A stretch of 7,550 nt of DNA from Chitinivibrionales bacterium (GTDB lineage: Bacteria; Fibrobacterota; Chitinivibrionia; Chitinivibrionales; WJKA01), in NCBI GenBank assembly GCA_014729375.1, contig WJKA01000632.1, positions 1-7,550 on the forward strand, written 5' to 3'. Both the position numbers and the translations under genes were made by a program. The notes under the pieces are model-generated. The model was not told where the DNA came from. It saw nothing but the letters and a program-made list of their open reading frames with translations, and made no database searches. Positions 1 to 5,002 of the stretch are shown here, in pieces. Numbering within the stretch: the first letter of the stretch is position 1; each line of letters starts with the position of its first letter.

Positions 1-279
1 ACAGGAGTCAGTCCCAATACAACGAAGGCGCGCAGTACCCTTGCGCAGAGCAGCTCTTTGGTGCCGAATGATGGGAACGGTGTACTGTATTCACTGCAGG
101 GCCGTCGCCTGAAAAATCAGCCCGACAAGCATCGGCACATAATGTCCTGTTCCTGCAGGTCCGGCTGTTTTTGCTGTGCGCCTGAAGAACAGACAAACGT
201 TCAGGCTAAACATTATGTATATGCATTAGGCTTAAATGTCGGGAAACGATTTAAATTTTATAAAAGGGGGAGACGATGA
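1..279 (+). CDS. 3' end of an upstream secreted protein, C-terminal tail module (partial, probably frameshifted)
   Basis: Frame 1 is open from the first base to a TGA at 277-279, which overlaps the next gene's ATG as ATGA. The start lies outside the window. Residues 1-43 look coding: a Ser/Thr/Pro-containing linker (TLAQSSSLVPNDGNG) leads into LYSLQGRRLKNQPDK. This resembles the beginning of the tail module in the 2965-3831 protein (SIMDLQGRKI). After about base 126 the frame-1 protein turns into Cys/Arg-rich sequence unlike any such tail, and then runs through AT-rich DNA that looks like the next gene's leader. Frame 3, from about 132 to a TGA at 183-185, gives SAHNVLFLQVR, which better fits the expected final strands. 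I therefore infer a frameshift (or sequence error) near 115-131 and a true end at 185. It could instead be a degraded pseudogene, or an intact divergent tail. What the protein did cannot be seen. Confidence 0.45.
   Translation, partial: TGVSPNTTKARSTLAQSSSLVPNDGNGVLYSLQGRRLKNQPDKHRHIMSCSCRSGCFCCAPEEQTNVQAKHYVYALGLNVGKRFKFYKRGRR
180..206 (+). terminator. hairpin after the upstream gene, weak terminator candidate
   Basis: GCCTGAA at 180-186 and TTCAGGC at 200-206 form a perfect 7-bp inverted repeat with a 13-base loop. An alternative inner pairing is GAAC 187-190 with GTTC 199-202. The stem overlaps the frame-3 TGA at 183-185, which would suit the end of the upstream gene. No run of T follows, so intrinsic termination is doubtful and it could equally be a leader structure of the next gene. 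Confidence 0.25.
265..272 (+). promoter_or_regulatory. ribosome binding site of the beta-helix protein gene
   Basis: A purine-rich AGGGGGAG ends 3 bases before the ATG at 276. It is preceded by AT-rich DNA (ATTTAAATTTTATAAAA, 249-265). This supports ATG 276 as the start. No convincing -35/-10 pair was found in 186-264. Confidence 0.55.
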
Positions 280-2762
280 GGTCATTTATATCACTAACAT
301 ATATGCTTATGGCATTTGCGTGCTTTGATCTCTTTGCCGACTATACCTGCTATGTTTCGACAAATGGAGATGATAACCGGGAAGGCACTTTTGACCAGCC
401 GTTTCAAACCATTCAGAAAGCCAGGGATGTTCTCAGGACAAAGAGCGGCAATAAAATTGTTTATCTTCGAGGCGGCACGTATCGAGTAACCGGACCGATT
501 GTCCTGGAAGCTCAGGATGGAGGCGGCAGCGGAAGTACCGTTATCTATCAGGCATATGAAAACGAAGAACCGCTCATAAGCGGCGGCAGGGAAATCAGCG
601 GCTCATGGGAGCAGCATGAACAGCTTGGAAATGGTACTGTCTGGCGCGTGCATATCCCAGATGTACAAAGCGGGAACTGGTATTTTCGTGAGCTTTTTGT
701 TGATGGTTCCCGGAGCACGCGGGCGCGTTTCCCCAACAACAGGAGATATCATCATGTCGTTGACGGCAATTCGCAAAACAGGCGGGCCTATTTTGGTGAA
801 ATGGTTGCTCCCTGGCTCGATACCACTGCAACGATCACTCATCCGGAGCTGCTTACGGACGCTATGGTAGAGGTCCCTGAATACTCCGGCTGGAACATGG
901 GGATATTCAATAAAGTGATCAATTCGGCAACGCAACTCGAGGCCGATCCTCCAATTGTCGACTGGGCGGAAAACTCGCTCGCGTTTCTTGACATTCCGAA
1001 TGAATGGTATCTTGATAAGACGATCGGCTACCTGTATTACATGTTTCCGGGCGGTGAAAATCCCGCCGGCAGGAATTTTATCGCACCGTATGCCTCGATG
1101 CTGCTCGATATACAGGGAATATCGGGCGGCAAGGTCTTGAATCTGACATTCAAGGGGATACACTTCAGCCATAGTGCATTCGATCCGCTCAACGATGTTC
1201 CCGAAAGTAAAGGGTACGACCAGCAGTGGGTTGCCAATTATAACCGTCATCAGGACGGCACGAACGGTGTGTTGACCCAGGTCCCGGTCGCGATACTCGG
1301 GGAGTATAGCGAAAATCTCCGGTTCGAGCTCTGCCGCATCAGGCAAATGGGGGGATGCGCGATCGGGTTCGGACGCGGGGTGGTCCGGTCGGGTATGGTC
1401 GGGTGTGAAGTGGGCGATATTGCCAATACGGGCATTGTGCTCGGATGGCGCGGAAGAACGGGCACCGGTTTATACGACAGGTCGCATATGTATGACCTCG
1501 GCTCCGCATGGGGGGGGAGTGATAATATTCCCCGAGATAACTATATTACCGATTGCCATGTTCATCACTGCGGAATGGTCTTTGAATGCAATGCAGGCAT
1601 TTATGCGCCTTTTCAGCATAATTTTGACATATCGTACAACAGAATTCACAATGTGCAATACAATGCGATTGTTGTGCAGCATTTCACCGGGGACAGCAGG
1701 AGCAAGTGTACGGTATACAATAACCACATTAACGATTGCATGGGTTTTTTTGACGGCGGGCTTATTTACAGCAGCGTAACACAAACGGGCGCGGAGTATA
1801 AGGGAAATTTTTTCGAACGGTATTACCGGAGAAGCTCGAATGGGGCTGCTACCTATCTTGACGATTACAGCGAGAATTTTCTTATCGAGAATAATGTCGC
1901 AGCAGGAAAGCTGAAGAGCCGGGTTAAGGAATCACAAACGCACACCTTTACCAACAACAACATTGCGCCGACCGAACAGGACATTGCGGCGGCGCGGGCG
2001 AGCACCGGTCCGCGCGAACCGTACCGGACCGCGCTGGGGATCGATATTCTGGCATATCCTCCCCGAAATTTCGGTCTTGACAAGACCGGATGGAGTATCA
2101 CCTGTCCCGATCATCGTTCCGGAGCGATACCGGAGAATGCAATCGACAATAACTGGAATACTCTGTGGCAGGCGGTGGTCGCCTACGCTGGGTATGAGGT
2201 CGTTATCGATATGGGCAAAACAGAAACATTCAATAATATCGCAATCGAAGCGCCCGAATTCAAGTCTCCGGCATACATAAGCGTATCGGTTTCGCAGGAT
2301 GGCGCAGACTGGGGGCAACCGGTCTTTTACCGCGACTCATCGACATTGAACTGCGGATGGAGAGGGTTGACATTAGCGTGGTTCGCTCCGCAGCAGGCAC
2401 GATATATCAAGCTGGTGAAAACCGAAGAGCACGGGGACTTCATGGCAGATGATATCACTGTTTTCAATACACAGGAAGAGAACCTGCCGACTATTTCGGT
2501 GGCTCATGATCCCGGGGCTGTCGTACCCGCAGACGATTCGTATCCGATCATGCTGAAAGGACGTGAAATCATACTCAAGGGAAGCGGGCTTGCATCGGGT
2601 CCGAAAACCATGCTGCTTCTTACAGGCATGAGCGGCCGGGTGGTGCATATCGCTCCCTGCACGAACCGGATACTGCTTCCGGAAGAGTTATCGCGTGGCT
2701 GCTATGTTATGATGATTACAGATGGAAATCGGTACTATCATAAAAAGATTCTCAAGCCGTAA
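276..2762 (+). CDS. secreted right-handed beta-helix protein with F5/8 type C domain and C-terminal tail, putative glycosidase
   Basis: This 828-residue protein probably binds and cleaves a polysaccharide outside the cytoplasm. A signal peptide (residues 1-21, ending LFA before DYT) is followed by the usual opening of large beta-helix enzymes: YVSTNGDD (26-33), IVYLRGGTY (61-69), ISGG (101-104), FRELFVDG...TRARFPN (137-154) and EWYLD (243-247). Asn/His/Gly-rich coils run to about residue 590 and include FDGGLIY (492-498), where this kind of protein often has DGGGIY. Residues about 601-731 are an F5/8 type C (CBM32-like) fold: AIDNNWNTLWQA, then ARYIKLVKTE. Residues 776-828 are the tail module (GMSGR at 784-788, SRGCYVMMI, ending KKILKP). 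Established knowledge: proteins of this layout occur in GH141 and GH120, among others. I lean towards GH141-like but cannot fix the family or catalytic residues from motifs alone. ATG 276 has a Shine-Dalgarno site just upstream. Convergent with the gene at 2965. Confidence 0.93.
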   Translation: MRSFISLTYMLMAFACFDLFADYTCYVSTNGDDNREGTFDQPFQTIQKARDVLRTKSGNKIVYLRGGTYRVTGPIVLEAQDGGGSGSTVIYQAYENEEPLISGGREISGSWEQHEQLGNGTVWRVHIPDVQSGNWYFRELFVDGSRSTRARFPNNRRYHHVVDGNSQNRRAYFGEMVAPWLDTTATITHPELLTDAMVEVPEYSGWNMGIFNKVINSATQLEADPPIVDWAENSLAFLDIPNEWYLDKTIGYLYYMFPGGENPAGRNFIAPYASMLLDIQGISGGKVLNLTFKGIHFSHSAFDPLNDVPESKGYDQQWVANYNRHQDGTNGVLTQVPVAILGEYSENLRFELCRIRQMGGCAIGFGRGVVRSGMVGCEVGDIANTGIVLGWRGRTGTGLYDRSHMYDLGSAWGGSDNIPRDNYITDCHVHHCGMVFECNAGIYAPFQHNFDISYNRIHNVQYNAIVVQHFTGDSRSKCTVYNNHINDCMGFFDGGLIYSSVTQTGAEYKGNFFERYYRRSSNGAATYLDDYSENFLIENNVAAGKLKSRVKESQTHTFTNNNIAPTEQDIAAARASTGPREPYRTALGIDILAYPPRNFGLDKTGWSITCPDHRSGAIPENAIDNNWNTLWQAVVAYAGYEVVIDMGKTETFNNIAIEAPEFKSPAYISVSVSQDGADWGQPVFYRDSSTLNCGWRGLTLAWFAPQQARYIKLVKTEEHGDFMADDITVFNTQEENLPTISVAHDPGAVVPADDSYPIMLKGREIILKGSGLASGPKTMLLLTGMSGRVVHIAPCTNRILLPEELSRGCYVMMITDGNRYYHKKILKP

Positions 2763-2769
2763 AAATATT

Positions 2770-2783
2770 CCCGGGCAACCGGG
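2770..2783 (+). other. GNRA-type tetraloop hairpin just after the beta-helix gene
   Basis: CCCGG (2770-2774), loop GCAA, CCGGG (2779-2783) is a perfect 5-bp stem with a GNRA-type loop, 7 bases after the stop codon. The CCGGGCAA in it recurs at 2808-2815, so the next hairpin's left arm (TTTGCCGG, 2793-2800) could pair with either copy. It may be a transcript-end structure. Confidence 0.35.
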
Positions 2784-2792
2784 CGCTTGCCT

Positions 2793-2819
2793 TTTGCCGG
2801 AATAAATCCGGGCAAATTT
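2793..2819 (+). terminator. probable terminator of the beta-helix protein gene
   Basis: TTTGCCGG (2793-2800) pairs with CCGGGCAAA (2808-2816) with a single bulged G and a 7-base AT-rich loop (AATAAAT). TTTA follows, and TTTTT lies at 2829-2833. The stem is good and the T tract weak. Its position 31 bases after the stop codon supports a terminator role. Confidence 0.45.
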
Positions 2820-2891
2820 ACAATCGCATTTTTACAGCCGAACCATAGAACCTGCCGGCATGCGCAACTGCGCAGCGATTACACAAATGAG

Positions 2892-2922
2892 CAAAAAAGA
2901 GGGATTGCCACGTGGTAATCCC
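2892..2922 (-). terminator. intrinsic terminator of the cysteine-rich secreted protein gene
   Basis: Bases 2901-2922 form an inverted repeat with arms GGGATTGCCAC and GTGGTAATCCC, so the stem is up to about 9 bp once a small loop is left. Read on the minus strand it is followed directly by TCTTTTTTGC, a classical U tract. It lies 43 bases past the TAG of the minus-strand gene. One position is a G-U wobble in plus-strand RNA but an A-C mismatch in minus-strand RNA. Confidence 0.8.
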
Positions 2923-2964
2923 CAGGCTTGCTTATATCTTTGGTACAACTAATGAAATTTAGCC

Positions 2965-3831
2965 CTAATATATCGAATATCGCTGCCAATGGATACCGAA
3001 TTCTGATTGCACCTCGAGTATCCCGCATTGGGCAGGAATATGCAAATCCCGTACAGTGCGGGTGGATGGCGGGCAAATGCGTTTAATAATTTTGCGCCCC
3101 TGAAGATCCATTATGCTTATTGTAAAGGGCCTGGAGAAAGCTGTTTCAAATGTAACGCCGTTGCGTTCTATAGCCGCTTGGACCGGACTGCTGTTTATGG
3201 CCGCAATTGCGGATGACCTGGCATCGGTTGCTCCACCGCGATCCATTTTCAGCATGAAAAACTCGTATTTTCGATGATCATAGGAACCAGCGATAAACCA
3301 GAGAGAGTCATATTGCATCATATCCTGGTCGCAGATAGATCGCGGGAGCGGATAATAGAATGTCATATCGATATTGCCTGATCCCGAGGGCTTGGGCGGC
3401 ATATTCATCTGCTCCGAGGCAAACGATAAGCAGAAATTCGAGCGACACCAGGCATCAGAGGCATCATAGCACGGAAGCGTTCCCGGATAGGCACCGCGAC
3501 AGGAACCGCCTGTACAACTGGGATCCCTGTAGCGCGTGGGTCTGATATCAATACCAAGATTCCAGGGATTGTCGTCGGCAAAATAGAAACTCACTTTCAT
3601 GGTATCGCCGATTGCAGCAAGCACAACGCCGTCTGCAGGATTATACAATTTGATTTTGTCAACAGACTGACTTGTACGTTTCATCGAAAGTCCCCAGATA
3701 ACGCCATTAAAGTTGGTCCACCAGACATCACCTTTTTGCGTGAAGGTTTGAGCGGATACAGAGCCAATCAGCATAAGCAGTATCGGAAGGACCATTTGTC
3801 TGCATCGTTTCAGCGCAGTGAGGGTAAACAT
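2965..3831 (-). CDS. secreted cysteine-rich protein of unknown function with C-terminal tail module
   Basis: I do not recognise the family of the main domain. The 288 residues begin with a clear signal peptide (KRCRQ, hydrophobic VLPILLMLIG, cleavage after SVSA at residue 27). The body (28-220) is rich in aromatic and beta-strand sequence (WWTNFNGVIWGL, MKVSFYFADD, IDMTFYYPLP) and carries six cysteines, at 106, 111, 121, 129, 134 and 167. Five of these fall within 29 residues, suggesting disulfides and an extracytoplasmic fold. Residues about 224-288 are the tail module (SIMDLQGRKI at 238-248, ending QRYSIY). ATG 3831 is supported by AAGGAG (3845-3840) 8 bases upstream. A strong terminator follows. 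It lies downstream of the AraC gene on the same strand, 273 bases away, so co-regulation is possible. A carbohydrate-binding or surface accessory role is only a guess from context. Confidence 0.85.
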   Translation of the reverse strand: MFTLTALKRCRQMVLPILLMLIGSVSAQTFTQKGDVWWTNFNGVIWGLSMKRTSQSVDKIKLYNPADGVVLAAIGDTMKVSFYFADDNPWNLGIDIRPTRYRDPSCTGGSCRGAYPGTLPCYDASDAWCRSNFCLSFASEQMNMPPKPSGSGNIDMTFYYPLPRSICDQDMMQYDSLWFIAGSYDHRKYEFFMLKMDRGGATDARSSAIAAINSSPVQAAIERNGVTFETAFSRPFTISIMDLQGRKIIKRICPPSTRTVRDLHIPAQCGILEVQSEFGIHWQRYSIY

Positions 3832-3839
3832 ACTGTTAA

Positions 3840-3845
3840 CTCCTT
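3840..3845 (-). promoter_or_regulatory. ribosome binding site of the cysteine-rich protein gene
   Basis: AAGGAG on the minus strand, 8 bases before ATG 3831. It is part of a GTAACAAGG 9-mer (3850-3842) that recurs exactly 60 bases further upstream (3910-3902). Confidence 0.8.
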
Positions 3846-3952
3846 GTTACAGGTGTAGTTGTGAAATAATTTCTTGTCGGAATTTATCCTTTGTTTGCTG
3901 CCCTTGTTACTAATTTACCCGCTAAAGCAGATGAGATTAAGAAGAAATTATT
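3842..3952 (-). promoter_or_regulatory. structured 5' leader of the cysteine-rich protein gene
   Basis: AATAATTTCTT (3865-3875) and AAGAAATTATT (3942-3952) are a perfect 11-bp inverted repeat enclosing 66 bases, and in the transcript they could close a long-range stem. Inside the loop is a second copy of GTAACAAGG, the 9-mer that holds the true Shine-Dalgarno site. No start codon follows the inner copy closely. Whether this is a regulatory leader is inference; the repeats themselves are directly visible. Confidence 0.35.
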
Positions 3953-3969
3953 GCTATTTGTGCATGGTT

Positions 3970-3981
3970 CGTATACTTGTA
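3970..3981 (-). promoter_or_regulatory. possible promoter core or operator upstream of the cysteine-rich protein gene
   Basis: The minus strand reads TACAAGTATACG here, with TATACG as a possible -10. The best -35 is TTAGCA at an over-long 19-base spacing. The same 10-mer (TATACTTGTA on the plus strand) recurs at 4923-4932 in the AraC/GH31 control region, so it may be a regulator site rather than a promoter. TGCAT (3961-3965) and ATGCA (3981-3985) flank it symmetrically. Confidence 0.25.
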
Positions 3982-3992
3982 TGCAACATCGG

Positions 3993-4009
3993 TATGCTAA
4001 ATCAGCATA
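3993..4009. repeat. short palindrome between the AraC and cysteine-rich protein genes
   Basis: TATGCT (3993-3998), AAATC, AGCATA (4004-4009) is a perfect 6-bp inverted repeat with a 5-base spacer. No T run follows on either strand, so an operator is as likely as a terminator for the AraC gene. Confidence 0.35.
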
Positions 4010-4104
4010 GCATGGAATTTCGGAACTTGCACTGAGCGTGCGCGGCAGTATTCATCATCAGATGTTCTGCAAATAAATATCATTCAGTTCAAGAGCGAAA
4101 GAAA

Positions 4105-4872
4105 TTATGTATTGTCTATCCTGAATTGCGCAGGTGTCGAATTATACGCTCTCCGGAACAAATGTGAAAGATGCTGCGCATTGGCCAGCCCGCATTTCCG
4201 GGCAATTGCTTTGAGCGGAAGGTCGGTGGTGGTAATTAAGGAACGGGCATAGGCGATCCGTCGCCGTGCGATTTCTTCACCCGGCGTAGCGCCGGTCAAC
4301 TTTTTATATTGACGAATCATGTAATATTTGCTCAGATTGCAGTGGCCGGCCAGTCGGTCAAGAGATATCTTTTCCTCAATGTGGTTGTCGATAAAAGAGT
4401 GTACTTTCTGTACTATTGCGGGAATGTCTCCTGCTTCACGAAGCCGAAGGAATTCTTCATAGATCGCCAGAAAATAGGCCTCCCGCAAATTTGTCAAACG
4501 GGAGTATTCATCCCGGGCATCAAAGAGAAACCTGCTCATCATCCGGATTTGTCCGGCCGTATCATGCACCGGCAACGGCCGGCTCCCGAAATCAGGACCG
4601 TAAAACTGAAAGCAGATCGAATCGGTGGGGCTTTTCGGCTCAGCCTGTTCCTGATGACGCCATCCTTTTGGATAGAGCAGTATTTCGCCTGTTGAATGAC
4701 GAGATTCTCGTTTTTCTTTTACTCCCCGGAGAATGAGTGTACCCCCGAAAATAACCATGAGTTCATGATACTCGTGGTTGGCAGGACTGTTTTTCCACCA
4801 CGGACGGGGGAATATCCTCCAGAAAGAGAGCAGGTGGACCGGATTATCTGTGTGAGCAATATCAGACAACAT
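4105..4872 (-). CDS. AraC-family transcriptional regulator
   Basis: A cytoplasmic DNA-binding regulator, probably sugar-responsive. Counted from ATG 4872 it has 255 residues, normal for one-domain-sensor AraC proteins. Residues about 30-105 look like the cupin-type effector domain (HEYHELMVIFGGTLILRG, then GEILLYPKGWRHQ). Residues 154-255 are the double helix-turn-helix: SLDRLAGHCNLSKYYMIRQYKK as the first reader and PLKAIARKCGLANAQHLSHLFRR as the second, followed by the family-typical TPAQFR near the C-terminus. I chose ATG 4872 over an in-frame TTG at 4911, because the extra 13 residues add nothing recognisable and overlap promoter-like sequence. Neither start has a Shine-Dalgarno site. It is divergent from the GH31 gene across 130 bases, which points to control of that gene and perhaps of itself. 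The inducer is unknown. Confidence 0.92.
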   Translation of the reverse strand: MLSDIAHTDNPVHLLSFWRIFPRPWWKNSPANHEYHELMVIFGGTLILRGVKEKRESRHSTGEILLYPKGWRHQEQAEPKSPTDSICFQFYGPDFGSRPLPVHDTAGQIRMMSRFLFDARDEYSRLTNLREAYFLAIYEEFLRLREAGDIPAIVQKVHSFIDNHIEEKISLDRLAGHCNLSKYYMIRQYKKLTGATPGEEIARRRIAYARSLITTTDLPLKAIARKCGLANAQHLSHLFRRAYNSTPAQFRIDNT

Positions 4873-4877
4873 GTTAA

Positions 4878-4901
4878 CAATATTATGCAATAGAAATATT
4901 G
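4878..4901. repeat. inverted repeat near the AraC start, operator candidate
   Basis: CAATATT (4878-4884) and AATATTG (4895-4901) are perfect inverted copies around a 10-base spacer. They lie immediately upstream of the AraC ATG. The same heptamer half-site returns at 4974-4980 in the GH31 leader. AT-rich palindromes arise easily by chance, so function is uncertain. Confidence 0.35.
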
Positions 4902-4911
4902 GCCGATGCAA
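4882..4911 (-). promoter_or_regulatory. candidate promoter of the AraC gene
   Basis: On the minus strand TTGCAT (4911-4906) and CATAAT (4887-4882) are spaced by 18 bases. The -10 matches 5 of 6 consensus positions, the -35 only 3 of 6. Transcription would begin near 4875, almost at ATG 4872, giving a very short or absent leader. This would fit the lack of a Shine-Dalgarno site. An alternative -10 is TATAAG (4926-4921). Confidence 0.3.
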
Positions 4912-4917
4912 GCTGTT

Positions 4918-4945
4918 TTGCTTATACTTGTACTAAAGATAAAAT
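4918..4945 (+). promoter_or_regulatory. candidate promoter of the GH31 gene
   Basis: TTGCTT (4918-4923) and TAAAAT (4940-4945) are separated by 16 bases. Transcription would begin near 4952, about 50 bases before ATG 5003. The spacer contains TATACTTGTA (4923-4932), which is shared with the region upstream of the cysteine-rich protein gene. Confidence 0.4.
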
Positions 4946-4958
4946 ATGGAAACCAACG

Positions 4959-4980
4959 ATATTGTTCCAACCGCAATATT
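4959..4980 (+). repeat. inverted repeat in the GH31 leader
   Basis: ATATTG (4959-4964) and CAATAT (4974-4979) are inverted copies with a 9-base spacer, extended by one T at 4980 in the right half. They lie between the predicted transcription start and the Shine-Dalgarno site, so they could be an operator or a small leader hairpin. Confidence 0.35.
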
Positions 4981-4990
4981 ATACACTAAA

Positions 4991-4996
4991 AGGAGG
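4991..4996 (+). promoter_or_regulatory. strong ribosome binding site that fixes the GH31 start
   Basis: AGGAGG lies 6 bases before ATG 5003. An in-frame ATG at 4946 sits at the edge of the predicted -10 element and would put 19 polar residues before the signal peptide, so 5003 is the start. Confidence 0.85.
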
Positions 4997-5002
4997 ATAA
5001 CG

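Noticed and set aside
603..1346. A 247-codon open frame on the minus strand
   Set aside because: It lies entirely inside the beta-helix protein gene, has no ribosome site, and its protein has no signal or motif. It is a shadow of a real gene.
1405..1779. A 124-codon plus-strand open frame within the beta-helix gene
   Set aside because: It is in a different frame from a well-supported gene and its protein looks random.
3832..4104. Small RNA gene or toxin-type small ORF in the gap
   Set aside because: No start codon with a ribosome site and no convincing terminator were found. The repeats are better explained as leader or operator elements.
4309..4695. A 128-codon plus-strand open frame antisense to the AraC gene
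   Set aside because: The opposite strand encodes clear helix-turn-helix motifs across this stretch. No ribosome site was seen.
4873..4911. N-terminal extension of the AraC protein from TTG 4911
   Set aside because: It has no ribosome site, overlaps the candidate -35 element and adds no recognisable sequence.
4946..5002. N-terminal extension of the GH31 protein from ATG 4946
   Set aside because: The ATG touches the predicted -10 element, lacks a ribosome site and would bury the signal peptide. ATG 5003 has AGGAGG at 6 bases.
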